Assembly (NCBI GenBank): GCA_025061735.1
Contig: JANXAU010000017.1
Location: forward strand, 1 to 38,368
DNA length: 38,368 bases
Source of the DNA: Candidatus Bipolaricaulota bacterium
GTDB taxonomy: Bacteria > Bipolaricaulota > Bipolaricaulia > RBG-16-55-9 > DRXL01
Direction: 5' to 3'
The notes beneath the pieces were generated by a model. It was given only the letters and a program-made list of their open reading frames with translations. It had not been told where the DNA came from and did no database searches. Positions 30,855 to 38,368 of this stretch are shown piece by piece. The position numbers and the translations under genes are program-made. How positions within the stretch are numbered: the stretch's first letter is position 1; each line of letters begins with the position of its first letter.

Positions 30855-31513
30855 CCTTCAGGGCGCTCTCCAAAGATCTTTGTGCCAATGCGCACGACGT
30901 TCGCGCCCTCTTCTAAAGCGATCCTATACGTGTTGCTCATACCCATCGAGAGATACTTCATCTCGACGTTGGGAATGCTTAGAGCCTTGAGGCTCTCAAA
31001 GAGCTTCTTCGTCTCTTGGAAGTACGGACGAGCCTCTTCGGGGTTGCCAAAGCGCGGCCCCATCGTCATCAAGCCCAAAACTTTGAGATGGGGAAGCGGC
31101 GCGACTTCTCTAATCAGAGTCTCAGCGTCTTCGGGGAGGACTCCCGACTTTTGCGGCTCGCGCCCGCTGTTGATCTCGATCAAGACGGGCATCGTCTTCC
31201 CCAAGCGAGCGCAGTGCTTCTCCAGCTCGTGCGCCAGCTCTACGGAGTCGAGCGTCTCGATCATATCAAAGATTTCTACAGCCCTCTTCGCTTTGTTTCT
31301 CTGTAAGTGTCCGATCATGTGCCATTGGGCGCGCCGCCCGATCACCGAAAAAGCTCGCTCGGCTTCTTGGACGTAGTTCTCGCCGATGATCGGCACCCCG
31401 GCTGCGATGGCTTCTGAAATCTCTTGGGGCGTGCGCCCTTTCGCCGCCGCCACCAAGAGCACCCCCGGGGGCAGCTCGGCTAGGAGCTTCTGGACGTTCT
31501 CGCGAATGGTCAT
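30851..31513 (-). CDS. YggS/PROSC-type PLP homeostasis protein
   Basis: The 220-residue single-domain PLP protein has the alanine racemase-like barrel. PLP lysine K25 is in VAAAKGRTP. IGENYVQEA (43-51), WHMIGHLQRNKAKRAV (near 64-79), LSMGMSNTYRIALEEGANVVRIGTKIFG at the end are the family signature. It buffers PLP in the cytoplasm and has no known catalytic turnover. It overlaps the nitrilase gene by 4 nt. Confidence 0.95.
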   Translation of the reverse strand: MTIRENVQKLLAELPPGVLLVAAAKGRTPQEISEAIAAGVPIIGENYVQEAERAFSVIGRRAQWHMIGHLQRNKAKRAVEIFDMIETLDSVELAHELEKHCARLGKTMPVLIEINSGREPQKSGVLPEDAETLIREVAPLPHLKVLGLMTMGPRFGNPEEARPYFQETKKLFESLKALSIPNVEMKYLSMGMSNTYRIALEEGANVVRIGTKIFGERPEG

Positions 31514-31519
31514 AGTCTA

Positions 31520-31591
31520 GGCCCTCACCCCGGCCTAACGGCCACCCCTCTCCCGTCGGTGACGACGGGAGAGGGGACGGGGGTGAGGGCC
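31520..31591. repeat. Palindromic element, intergenic copy
   Basis: Seventy-two bases begin with GGCCCTCACCCC and end with GGGGTGAGGGCC. Inside are a GGCC-taac-GGCC mini-hairpin and a 13-bp stem (CCCCTCTCCCGTC with its complement). It fills the gap between pepA and the YggS-type gene. Related elements lie at 32312-32361 and 34968-35036. Confidence 0.8.
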
Positions 31592-33109
31592 TCACCAATC
31601 TTGTAATAACTGCATGAGCAATCGCACCCCGTACCCCGTTGCGCCCTTGGCGTGATAGAGCCGGCTTTCGACGTCATACGCGACCCCAGCGATGTCTAGG
31701 TGCGCCCAGGGATAATTAACGAACTCCTTCAAGAAGATCGCGCCGATGGACGCGCCCGCCTGCGGGCCTTTGTTCGCGCTGTTTTTGATATCGGCGATCT
31801 CGCTCTTGATGATCTCTTTGTATTCTTCATAGAGGGGCAAGGGCCAGACGCGCTCCCCTGTCTGTTGGGCAGCTTTCTGAATCTTCTGAGCAAGAGACTC
31901 GTCGTTGGAGAACAAGCCGGCGGCTTCTTTGCCCAGCGCAATCGTGCACGCGCCCGTCAGTGTCGCTACGTCTATCACGGCTTGGGGATTGTATCTTTGG
32001 GCATAGACGAGCGCATCGGACAGCACCAATCTCCCTTCCGCGTCGGTGTTGGTCACTTCGACGGTCTTGCCGTTGGAGATTCTTATGACATCGCCGGGCT
32101 TGAGGGCCTTGCCCGACGGCAAGTTCTCGGCGGCAGCAACTAAGCCCACAACCGAGATGGGCAGCTTCAGCCGCGCGACCGCGCGCATCACGCCCAAGAC
32201 GGCCGCCGCGCCGCTCATGTCGTACTTCATCGCCTCCATGCCCTCGCGGGGTTTGATCGAGATACCCCCGCTGTCAAACGTGATCCCCTTGCCCGCCAGC
32301 ACGATGGGCCGACCCTCACCCTGCCCCCTCTCCCTTAAAGGGGGAGGGATGGGGTGAGGGTTGTACTCTAGCACGATGAGTCTTGGCGGCTCGTCGCTGC
32401 CCTTGCCCACCGCGAGAATCCCGCCCATGCCCATCTGTTCTAAAATTTTCTCGTCGAAGACCTCGCAGCGCAGCCCAAGCTCTTGAGCTAGCTCTTGCGC
32501 ACGACGCGCCAGCTCCCTTGGGGTCAGGCTCTGCCCCGGCTCGTTCGCAAGATCACGAGCCAAGCACACAGAGTCTGCAATGATCTGCCCCTGCTGCGCC
32601 CCACGCTTCAGTTGCTCTATTTTCTCTGCGCTGTGCTCGACAATGCGCAGACGCTCGAGCTTGATCGGCTCTTCGGGTTTCTTAAATTTTTCGAAGCGAT
32701 ATAAGCCCAGCAGCGTCCCTTCGACGGTTGCTTGGGCCGCTAGTTGGGGATCCAGCCCGCCGATGCCCGCGCCGTGCGCGAGGGCCGTCAGCTCTGGGAG
32801 AGATTTCGCGACGCGGGCGGCAACGGCGCTCACTTCGCGAACGACATCGGCTGAAAATCTTTCAGACGGTCCCAGGCCGACCAACAAGACGCGCTTGGCT
32901 CCGAGCTTGCCGCGCGTGCGCAGCCAGAAGACCTCGCCCTTCTTGCCCGAGAAATCTCCATCGGCCAAGACCTCCGAGAGCGCACCGTCGAGAGCTCTGT
33001 CAACAGCACCAGCGGCCCCACCAGGGCGCTGCACGCCCTGAAAGATCCCCAGACAGATCGCTTCGGTCTCGACTTTGGTGATATCGCCTTGCTCTACAGA
33101 TACGTGCAT
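31592..33109 (-). CDS. pepA: Leucyl aminopeptidase (M17) with an in-frame palindrome insert
   Basis: This 505-residue M17 metallopeptidase removes N-terminal residues from peptides, a plausible final step after proteasomal degradation. Active-site motifs are GKGITFDSGGISIKP (273-287), MKYDMSGAAAVLG and NTDAEGRLVLSDAL with its metal-binding Asp/Glu. Between LIVLEY and RPIVLAGKG, residues 250-266 (NPHPIPPPLRERGQGEG) are the translation of a palindromic repeat. Normal family members pass directly from one strand to the next there. The insert is in frame and in a surface loop before the active-site domain, so activity may survive. A promoter lies at 33133-33161, and GAGGGGGGA is the ribosome site. 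Confidence 0.95.
   Translation of the reverse strand: MHVSVEQGDITKVETEAICLGIFQGVQRPGGAAGAVDRALDGALSEVLADGDFSGKKGEVFWLRTRGKLGAKRVLLVGLGPSERFSADVVREVSAVAARVAKSLPELTALAHGAGIGGLDPQLAAQATVEGTLLGLYRFEKFKKPEEPIKLERLRIVEHSAEKIEQLKRGAQQGQIIADSVCLARDLANEPGQSLTPRELARRAQELAQELGLRCEVFDEKILEQMGMGGILAVGKGSDEPPRLIVLEYNPHPIPPPLRERGQGEGRPIVLAGKGITFDSGGISIKPREGMEAMKYDMSGAAAVLGVMRAVARLKLPISVVGLVAAAENLPSGKALKPGDVIRISNGKTVEVTNTDAEGRLVLSDALVYAQRYNPQAVIDVATLTGACTIALGKEAAGLFSNDESLAQKIQKAAQQTGERVWPLPLYEEYKEIIKSEIADIKNSANKGPQAGASIGAIFLKEFVNYPWAHLDIAGVAYDVESRLYHAKGATGYGVRLLMQLLQDW
32312..32361. repeat. Palindromic element inside pepA
   Basis: Fifty bases run from ACCCTCACCC to GGGTGAGGGT, with an inner CCCCCTCTCCCTT / AAGGGGGAGGG stem. 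It is a shorter relative of the elements at 31520 and 34968. It encodes about 17 extra residues without breaking the frame. Confidence 0.8.
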
Positions 33110-33132
33110 ACGAAGAATCCCCCCTCTTCACA

Positions 33133-33161
33133 AGTCTATCTCAGCTGGGATCGGGTGACAA
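33133..33161 (-). promoter_or_regulatory. Promoter of the pepA operon
   Basis: TTGTCA (33161-33156), 17 nt, TAGACT (33138-33133). The leader is about 17 nt and includes the GAGGGGGGA ribosome site. Confidence 0.6.
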
Positions 33162-33239
33162 CCTCGGCGAGGAGGGAACCTGAGAAGCGTCATGCCCAAA
33201 ACCAGCCCACGTCATTGCGCACCGGAGAAAATTTTTGGG

Positions 33240-33245
33240 TAGAAT
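33240..33245 (+). promoter_or_regulatory. -10 box of the hydrogenase operon
   Basis: TAGAAT, 23 nt before the first hydrogenase ATG. The only -35 candidate is TTGCGC at 19 nt spacing, which is weak and might need an activator. Confidence 0.4.
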
Positions 33246-33268
33246 AGACCGAACAGAGGACGAATGCT

Positions 33269-34402
33269 ATGAGCGATGAACAATTCATCATCGAGGGCAC
33301 AGATTTCCAAAAGCTGCTGGACGCGCTGCGCCAGCAGGGCTACACGACCGTTGGCCCCACCGTGCGCGATGGCGCTATCGTCTACGACGAGATCGCTTCT
33401 GTGAAAGACTTGCCCATCGGCTGGACGGACGAGCAAGACGGCGGCCGATATCGACTCCAAAAGCGAAACGATCAAGCCCTCTTTGGCTACGTCGTCGGGC
33501 CCCATTCGTGGAAGAAGTTCTTGCACCCCCCGGTCTTGTCACTGTGGAAGGCGCGCAAGAACGGAAAGAGCTTTGAGATTCTCCCCAATCGTAACGACTC
33601 CCCTCGCTATGCGTTCATCGGCGTTCGCTCGTGCGAGTTGCACGCGATCTTTATCCAAGATCGCGTCTTCACCAACGGAAAATTCATAGATCCGCACTAT
33701 CAAGCTCGCCGTCAGAAGGTTTTTATCGTCGCGGTCAACTGCGTCCAAGCCGGCGGCACCTGCTTCTGCGTCTCGATGAAGACCGGCCCGAAAGCCACTC
33801 TTGGATTCGATCTGGCGCTCACAGAGATCATAGACGGTCAGAAGCACTATTTCGTTGTCGAGGTCGGCACGGAGAAGGGCGCCGAGATCATACAAAGAGT
33901 GCCGGCGAAGCCCGCTCAGCCCAACGATATACAAATCGCCGAAGAGCGCATCGCCCGCGCGGCCCAGCAGATGGGGCGCCATCTCGACACGACCGATATT
34001 AAGAATCTGCTCTATCGAAATTTAGAGCACCCGCGCTGGGACGAAGTCGCTACGCGCTGCCTCAACTGCGCCAACTGCACGATGGTCTGCCCCACCTGCT
34101 TCTGCACCACGGTAGAAGACGTGACCGACCTGACGGGCACCGAAGCCGAGCGCGTGCGCAAGTGGGACTCGTGCTTCACAATGGATTTTTCGTACATTCA
34201 CGGCGGGAGCGTGCGCGCGTCGGCCAAGTCGCGCTATCGGCAGTGGCTCACGCACAAGCTTGCCAGTTGGATAGATCAGTTCGGGACTTCAGGCTGCGTC
34301 GGCTGTGGACGGTGCATCACGTGGTGTCCCGTAGCGATTGACATCACCGAAGAGGTTCGTGCGATTCGTGAGAGCGAGCAAGTCAGCAAGAAAGGGGAAT
34401 AG
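33269..34402 (+). CDS. hydB: Group 3b-like [NiFe] hydrogenase beta subunit, Fe-S protein
   Basis: The 377-residue protein resembles the HydB subunit of sulfhydrogenase-type complexes. It would carry electrons between the flavin subunit and the hydrogenase dimer. Two [4Fe-4S] motifs are visible: [16 protein letters not shown] (near 265) and [17 protein letters not shown] (near 340). The first half includes [19 protein letters not shown] and [12 protein letters not shown], also seen in the family. It is first in a five-gene operon. Confidence 0.9.
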   Translation: MSDEQFIIEGTDFQKLLDALRQQGYTTVGPTVRDGAIVYDEIASVKDLPIGWTDEQDGGRYRLQKRNDQALFGYVVGPHSWKKFLHPPVLSLWKARKNGKSFEILPNRNDSPRYAFIGVRSCELHAIFIQDRVFTNGKFIDPHYQARRQKVFIVAVNCVQAGGTCFCVSMKTGPKATLGFDLALTEIIDGQKHYFVVEVGTEKGAEIIQRVPAKPAQPNDIQIAEERIARAAQQMGRHLDTTDIKNLLYRNLEHPRWDEVATRCLNCANCTMVCPTCFCTTVEDVTDLTGTEAERVRKWDSCFTMDFSYIHGGSVRASAKSRYRQWLTHKLASWIDQFGTSGCVGCGRCITWCPVAIDITEEVRAIRESEQVSKKGE

Positions 34403-34404
34403 CG

Positions 34405-34866
34405 ATGGAGATGTTGGATCGTCTGTTGGCCGAACACCCGTTCTTTAAAGACTTAGACCCGCGCTACATCAAGCTGATCGCTGAGTGTGCGCGCAACGTT
34501 ACGTTCAAGGCTGGAGATTTCATCTTTCGGGAGGGAGACCCCTCTAATAAGTTCTGGCTGATTCGCTCTGGCAAGGTGTCGCTGGAGGTCTTTGCTCCCG
34601 GACGTGGGCCAATCATGATCGAGACGCTCGGCGACGGCGACGTGATGGGCTGGTCGTGGGCCGTGCCGCCCTACAGAAAACAGTACGATGCCCGCGCTCT
34701 CGAGCTGACGCGCGCGCTGGAGTTCGATGCCCTGTGCATTCGCGGCAAGTGCGACGAAGAGCCAAAGCTCGGCTATGAACTCTTCAAGCGTTTTGCTCAG
34801 ATCATCGGGCAGCGCTTGCAGGCCACTCGTCTCCGATTGATTGATATCTATGGCGGTCGCAGTTAA
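34405..34866 (+). CDS. Cyclic nucleotide-binding-domain protein in the hydrogenase operon
   Basis: The 153-residue protein is a single cNMP-binding (Crp-like) domain: [29 protein letters not shown] (35-63) and [14 protein letters not shown] (72-85). A helix follows, and no DNA-binding domain. It may regulate the complex or be a structural subunit, but it cannot act as a classical transcription factor. The canonical phosphate-binding GE-A-R motif is not clear ([14 protein letters not shown] instead), so ligand binding is doubtful. It overlaps the gamma gene by 17 nt. Confidence 0.85.
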   Translation: MEMLDRLLAEHPFFKDLDPRYIKLIAECARNVTFKAGDFIFREGDPSNKFWLIRSGKVSLEVFAPGRGPIMIETLGDGDVMGWSWAVPPYRKQYDARALELTRALEFDALCIRGKCDEEPKLGYELFKRFAQIIGQRLQATRLRLIDIYGGRS

Positions 34867-35755
34867 GCCCCAGACGATTGAGATCTCGGCTGATCCGATG
34901 GTGCCCGTGCCGTATCGGGTGCTGCGCGTGCGGCGCGAGACGCCGGATACGTTTACGTTAGAATTAGAGGCCCTCACCTCGGCCTTCGGCCACCCCTCTC
35001 CCGTCCAGACGGGAGAGGGGTCGGGGGTGAGGGCCTTTGCACCGGGCCAGTTCAACATGCTCTATCTCTTCGGCGTGGGCGAAGTGCCTATCTCGATCAG
35101 CGGCGACCCGGCGCAGCCCGAGGTCTTGGTGCACACGGTACGCGCTGTGGGCGCTGTGACAAGAGCGATCTGTGCGCTCAAGCGCGACGAGATCGTAGGG
35201 GTGCGCGGCCCCTTCGGCAGCGCCTGGCCCGTAGCAGAAGCCGTTGGGAATGACATTGTGATCGTCGCTGGGGGCGTGGGCTTAGCCCCGCTGCGCCCGG
35301 CGATCTATCACTTATTAAACCATCGCCACGAGTACGGACGCGTCGCGCTGCTCTACGGCGCGCGCACGCCCAAAGATATGCTCTACAAAAGAGAGCTTTC
35401 GGAATGGCGCGGGCGCTTTGACATCCAGGTCGAGGTCACCGTAGACGCTGCCAGACCCGACGAGTGGCGCGGCAACGTGGGCGTCGTCACGACGCTCATC
35501 TCGAGAGCGAATTTCGATCCGTTCCACACAACGGCGCTCGTCTGCGGCCCAGAGGTGATGATGCGCTTCACGATTCTGGAGCTCCAGAAGCGCGAGCTGC
35601 GCGACGATCAGATCTATATCTCGATGGAGCGCAACATGAAGTGCGCTATCGGGTTCTGCGGGCACTGTCAGTACGGCCCAAACTTTGTCTGCAAGGACGG
35701 TCCGGTCTTCCGATTTGACAAAGTCAGGGAGCTTTTCGGAAAGCGAGAGATCTGA
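34850..35755 (+). CDS. hydG: Group 3b-like hydrogenase gamma subunit, FAD/NAD(P)-binding, with in-frame palindrome insert
   Basis: The 302-residue flavin reductase-like subunit passes electrons to NAD(P) (Pyrococcus HydG type, unrelated to the [FeFe] maturase of that name). It has [13 protein letters not shown] (FAD domain), [21 protein letters not shown] (nucleotide-binding), and a C-terminal Cys cluster [20 protein letters not shown] for [2Fe-2S]. Residues 40-63 ([20 protein letters not shown] and on) come from a 69-bp palindromic element inserted in frame between TFTLELE and FAPGQFN, which are adjacent strands in normal homologues. The ATG at 34850 lies within the end of the preceding gene. 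Confidence 0.92.
   Translation: MAVAVKPQTIEISADPMVPVPYRVLRVRRETPDTFTLELEALTSAFGHPSPVQTGEGSGVRAFAPGQFNMLYLFGVGEVPISISGDPAQPEVLVHTVRAVGAVTRAICALKRDEIVGVRGPFGSAWPVAEAVGNDIVIVAGGVGLAPLRPAIYHLLNHRHEYGRVALLYGARTPKDMLYKRELSEWRGRFDIQVEVTVDAARPDEWRGNVGVVTTLISRANFDPFHTTALVCGPEVMMRFTILELQKRELRDDQIYISMERNMKCAIGFCGHCQYGPNFVCKDGPVFRFDKVRELFGKREI
34968..35036. repeat. Palindromic element inside hydG
   Basis: The element is 69 bases, exactly 23 codons, from AGGCCCTCACC to GGTGAGGGCCT. It has a GGCC-ttc-GGCC mini-hairpin and a CCCCTCTCCCGTC/GACGGGAGAGGGG stem, nearly the same as the intergenic copy at 31520. Its length keeps the reading frame open. Confidence 0.85.
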
Positions 35756-35756
35756 G

Positions 35757-36539
35757 ATGCCCAAAGCGAAGAGGCCGAAGATTGCTGTCTGGAAGTTTGC
35801 GTCGTGCGACGGATGCCAATTGAGTCTCTTAGACTGCGAAGACGAGCTGCTTGCCGTCGCTGGAGCTGTTGATATTGCGTATTTTCTAGAAGCGTCGCGC
35901 GCGGTCGTCAAGGGGCCGTACGATATTTCGCTCGTCGAAGGCTCGATCACGACCCCGCACGACGCCGAACGCATCCAAGAAGTGCGCCGCGTCTCCACAT
36001 TCTTGATCACGATTGGGGCGTGCGCGACGGCGGGAGGCATCCAGGCCCTGCGCAACTTCAAGGACGTCAAAGAGTTTATCTCGATCGTCTACGCCAAGCC
36101 CGAATATATCAGCACGCTCGACAAATCAACGCCTATTGCCGATCACGTCAAAGTAGACTTCGAGCTGCGCGGCTGCCCCGTGAATAAATATCAGTTGATC
36201 GAAGTGATCAATGCGTTTCTGAACCGGCGCAAGCCGAACGTGCCGACTTATAGCGTCTGTGTGGAGTGCAAGCGGCGGGGGACGCCGTGCGTGATGGTGG
36301 CGCGCGGGACGCCGTGCTTGGGGCCGGTGACGCAGGCGGGCTGTGGCGCGATCTGCCCGGCGTACCATCGCGGCTGCTACGGGTGCTTCGGCCCCAAGGA
36401 GACTCCCAATACAGTATCGCTGAGCGCATGGTGGCGAAAGCTCGGCGTCAACGATCACGACTTGGTTCGGGCGTTCCGGGGCTTCAACGCCTACGCCGAG
36501 CCGTTCCGAAAAGAGAGTGAGCGCTATGAGCAAAGATAG
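35757..36539 (+). CDS. hydD: Group 3b-like hydrogenase delta (small) subunit
   Basis: The 260-residue small subunit would hold the Fe-S clusters. Visible are [15 protein letters not shown] (proximal cluster, near 15-29), [18 protein letters not shown], and the Cys-rich end [20 protein letters not shown]...[19 protein letters not shown]. It lacks a Tat signal, so the enzyme is cytoplasmic. The ATG at 35757 is the second base after the hydG stop and matches the family start; a longer in-frame opening is ignored. It is coupled to hydA by overlap. Confidence 0.93.
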   Translation: MPKAKRPKIAVWKFASCDGCQLSLLDCEDELLAVAGAVDIAYFLEASRAVVKGPYDISLVEGSITTPHDAERIQEVRRVSTFLITIGACATAGGIQALRNFKDVKEFISIVYAKPEYISTLDKSTPIADHVKVDFELRGCPVNKYQLIEVINAFLNRRKPNVPTYSVCVECKRRGTPCVMVARGTPCLGPVTQAGCGAICPAYHRGCYGCFGPKETPNTVSLSAWWRKLGVNDHDLVRAFRGFNAYAEPFRKESERYEQR

Positions 36540-37818
36540 AACGATCAAAGTGGACTATCTGGCGCGCGTCGAGGGCGAGGGCGCACTCTACGTCAAGGTC
36601 AGGGGCAATACAGTTACAGATGTGAAGCTGAAGATCTTCGAGCCGCCGCGCTTCTTTGAAGCGTTCTTGCGCGGGAGAAGCTTCAGCGAAGCTCCAGATA
36701 TTACCGCGCGCATCTGCGGAATCTGCCCGATTGCGTATCAGATGAGTGCGTGTCACGCGATGGAGGACGCCTGCGGCGTTGCTGTAGACGGGCAACTGCG
36801 AGCACTGCGTCGGCTCATCTATTGCGGCGAATGGATCGAGAGTCATGTGCTGCACGTGGCGATGTTGCACGCCCCGGATTTTTTGGGCTACGAGAGCGCG
36901 ATCCACATGGCCAAAGACTATCCCGATCTGGTGCAGCAAGCTCTCAAGCTCAAGAAAGCCGGAAACGAGATCGTCGCGTTCCTTGGGGGGCGGGAGATTC
37001 ATCCCATCAACGTGCGCGTCGGGGGCTTTTACAAAGTCCCCACCAAGAACGAGCTTCGCGAGCTAGTCCCCAATCTGCAATGGGCGCGCGACGCGGCCTA
37101 TGAGCTGGTGCGCTGGACGGGGTCTTTAGAGTTTCCAGATTTCGAGCAAGGCTATGAGTTCGTCGCGCTGCGACATCCAGACGAGTACCCGTTCAACGAA
37201 GGACGGCTTGTCTCGAGTAAGGGCTTGGACATCGCGATTCGCGAGTACGAAGAGCACTTTATCGAGGAGCACGTCGAGCATTCCAACGCGCTGCACTCCG
37301 TGATCAAAGGGCGCGGGAACTATTTCGTTGGTCCGTTGGCGCGCTACAATCTCAACTTCGATAAACTCCCGCGCTTGGTGCAAAAAGCTGCCAAAGAAGC
37401 GGGTCTTGGCCCAGTCTGCAAGAACCCGTTCCAGAGCATTATCGTTCGTGCAGTGGAGACGCTCTATGCGTGCGAAGAAGCCTTGAGAATCATCAATCAG
37501 TACGAGATGCCGGAGAAGCCTTTTGTAGAAGTGCACCCGCGGGCCGGGGTCGGCTGCGGCTGTACCGAAGCGCCACGGGGCATTCTCTACCATCGGTATC
37601 GAATTGACGATCAGGGCACGATCTTGGATGCCAAGATCGTCCCGCCCACGTCGCAAAACCTGAAGACCATCGAGAGCGACCTGCGGCACTTCGTCCCCAA
37701 TAACATCAGTCTCTCTAAAGATCAGTTAACATGGAAGTGCGAACAAGCGATTCGCAATTACGACCCATGCATCTCGTGCGCGACGCACTTTCTCAAGCTT
37801 GAGATCGAGCGCGAGTAA
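36526..37818 (+). CDS. hydA: Group 3b-like hydrogenase alpha (large, NiFe) subunit
   Basis: The 430-residue catalytic subunit has both NiFe-binding CxxC pairs: C64/C67 in [15 protein letters not shown] and C415/C418 in DPCISCATH. Nine residues (FLKLEIERE) follow H421, which is where a maturation protease cuts, so this looks like the unprocessed form of a nickel-dependent enzyme. No protease or Hyp genes are in the window. It works with hydB, hydG and hydD in NAD(P)-linked H2 (or sulfur) metabolism. It is the last gene before an intrinsic terminator. Confidence 0.95.
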   Translation: MSKDRTIKVDYLARVEGEGALYVKVRGNTVTDVKLKIFEPPRFFEAFLRGRSFSEAPDITARICGICPIAYQMSACHAMEDACGVAVDGQLRALRRLIYCGEWIESHVLHVAMLHAPDFLGYESAIHMAKDYPDLVQQALKLKKAGNEIVAFLGGREIHPINVRVGGFYKVPTKNELRELVPNLQWARDAAYELVRWTGSLEFPDFEQGYEFVALRHPDEYPFNEGRLVSSKGLDIAIREYEEHFIEEHVEHSNALHSVIKGRGNYFVGPLARYNLNFDKLPRLVQKAAKEAGLGPVCKNPFQSIIVRAVETLYACEEALRIINQYEMPEKPFVEVHPRAGVGCGCTEAPRGILYHRYRIDDQGTILDAKIVPPTSQNLKTIESDLRHFVPNNISLSKDQLTWKCEQAIRNYDPCISCATHFLKLEIERE

Positions 37819-37830
37819 AAGAGTGTGATC

Positions 37831-37870
37831 AAGATCAGTCAAGACGCTGATCTTCCTCAGCGTCTTTTTT
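37831..37870 (+). terminator. Intrinsic terminator of the hydrogenase operon with overlapping alternative hairpin
   Basis: AAGACGCTGA (37841-37850), a 6-nt loop and TCAGCGTCTT (37857-37866) form a perfect 10-bp stem followed by TTTT. An upstream AAGATCAG (37831-37838) can pair with CTGATCTT (37847-37854), which would destroy the terminator stem. This is the layout of a terminator/antiterminator switch, though only the terminator is certain. Confidence 0.88.
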
Positions 37871-37916
37871 GTTATGAGGGGCTAGAGTAAGGTAGCTTGG
37901 AAAGGAGGGGAGCACA

Positions 37917-38228
37917 ATGGCGATGACGCGCCGGTGGAGCGAAGAGGAGATCTTAGACCAAGCAACGTGTGTGATGACCGAGTGCGGCGAGCGGGCGACG
38001 CGCTGCACGATGCTGGAGATCGTGCTTGATGAGTTGATCGAGCGTGTAGGGCCGTGGAAGTTGGCGCACTTCATCGCGACGAGCAAGAACGAAGCGGCAG
38101 CAGCGGCGCTGGGGAAGTATCTGGAGCAGAACTGGCCGGACTATGCCCATAAAGTGACCGAGCTGCTCGAAGCGACTTCGTGGCAGAAGGGGGAAGAAGA
38201 GCTAGAGCGCGAGTTCGGCGGGGATTAA
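37917..38228 (+). CDS. Small conserved-looking protein, unknown function
   Basis: I do not recognise it. The 103 residues are soluble and mostly helical. Three cysteines lie in the first third (DQATCVMTECGERATRCTM), which could bind metal or a cluster, and the end is acidic (KGEEELEREFGGD). A strong AAAGGAGGGG ribosome site precedes the ATG at 37917 (MAMTRRWSEEEI). It is read in the same direction as the hydrogenase operon, 46 nt after its terminator. Read-through at that terminator would tie its expression to hydrogenase transcription. Confidence 0.7.
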   Translation: MAMTRRWSEEEILDQATCVMTECGERATRCTMLEIVLDELIERVGPWKLAHFIATSKNEAAAAALGKYLEQNWPDYAHKVTELLEATSWQKGEEELEREFGGD

Positions 38229-38237
38229 ATTTTAAGC

Positions 38238-38243
38238 TAGAAT
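38238..38243 (+). promoter_or_regulatory. -10-like box before the alcohol dehydrogenase gene
   Basis: TAGAAT ends 9 nt before the ATG at 38253. There is no ribosome site and no clear -35, so a nearly leaderless transcript is possible. Confidence 0.4.
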
Positions 38244-38252
38244 AAGAGCACC

Positions 38253-38368
38253 ATGAAGGCGATGGTGCTCCAGCAGCTCACCCGGCTCGACGAGAACGCA
38301 GCTCCTTTAGCGTTAGAGACGCTGCCAGATCCCGTCCCCCGAGAGCGCGAGATCTTAATAAAAATCTC
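38253..38368 (+). CDS. Zinc-dependent alcohol dehydrogenase family, N-terminal end only
   Basis: Thirty-eight codons are present, starting MKAMVLQQLTRLDENAAPL and continuing LETLPDPVPREREILIKI. This is the standard N-terminus of medium-chain zinc alcohol dehydrogenases (MKAMVL..., L-PxPxPxxGEVLVKV). The zinc ligands lie beyond the window end, so substrate and activity cannot be judged. Confidence 0.8.
   Translation, partial: MKAMVLQQLTRLDENAAPLALETLPDPVPREREILIKI

Noticed and set aside
31520-35036. The three palindromic elements as Rho-independent terminators
   Set aside because: Two lie inside intact coding frames, and none has a T-run after the stem on either strand.
1-38368. rRNA, tRNA, CRISPR arrays, integrases or complete insertion sequences
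   Set aside because: I saw no cloverleaf with a T-loop GGTTCGA-type core, no conserved rRNA stretch, no regularly spaced repeat series and no transposase or integrase motif. A tRNAscan and IS search would be needed to exclude them formally.

Overview
The window is about 38 kb of gene-dense bacterial DNA. It is fairly GC-rich by eye, and most genes sit in tight operons with 4-base stop/start overlaps. The gene content suggests a thermophilic, probably anaerobic bacterium of an early-branching or candidate phylum. The main reasons are a bacterial 20S proteasome operon with a UBact-type ubiquitin-like modifier, a cytoplasmic group 3b-like [NiFe] (sulf)hydrogenase operon, a COG2403 (cyclic 2,3-diphosphoglycerate synthase-like) P-loop protein, a Thermotoga-like S-adenosylhomocysteinase, and a membrane-anchored peptide-binding protein of archaeal style. 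A Bipolaricaulota/Acetothermia- or Fraserbacteria-like lineage is a guess. No rRNA or phylogenetic marker was analysed.

Layout. Bases 1-1020 hold the end of nadC and nadA (NAD synthesis). Bases 1013-6772 are an accessory stretch: a frameshifted BrnT-like toxin with an unusual antitoxin, a creatininase-family enzyme, a small membrane protein, a decayed secreted beta-helix gene, a RelE-type module between two copies of a 29-bp palindromic repeat, a secreted WD40 protein, and two HEPN/nucleotidyltransferase pairs facing away from each other. Bases 6769-11452 hold S-adenosylhomocysteinase, ribosomal proteins S9 and L31, two PLP enzymes that fit reverse transsulfuration, and a lipoprotein. Bases 11540-14012 hold a Phd/RelE module and a secreted beta-helix protein fused to an HExxH zinc peptidase-like domain. 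Bases 14068-21171 encode a complete five-gene peptide ABC transporter. They are followed by an Uma2 fragment, hisS on the minus strand, the COG2403 protein and an unknown exported protein.

The core of interest is 25326-30003 on the minus strand. It reads dop, UBact, prcB, prcA, pafA with gaps of 23 and 31 nt, a 4-nt overlap and 5 nt. The modifier is only 55 codons (28325-28492). It carries the GDGPRTPNVPKPD core and ends in Ser-Gly-Glu, so it could be ligated without prior deamidation. The operon has a good promoter whose -10 box ends 6 nt before the dop ATG, which predicts a leaderless mRNA. No proteasomal ATPase (Mpa/ARC) lies in the window. Upstream on the same strand are a nitrilase-family amidohydrolase, a YggS PLP-homeostasis protein and leucyl aminopeptidase.

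Bases 33269-37818 encode the hydrogenase (beta, cNMP-domain protein, gamma, delta, alpha). The operon ends in an intrinsic terminator that overlaps an alternative hairpin. A small unknown gene and the start of a zinc alcohol dehydrogenase close the window. Related GC-rich palindromic elements occur three times at 31.5-35.0 kb. Two of them are translated in frame inside pepA and the hydrogenase gamma gene.
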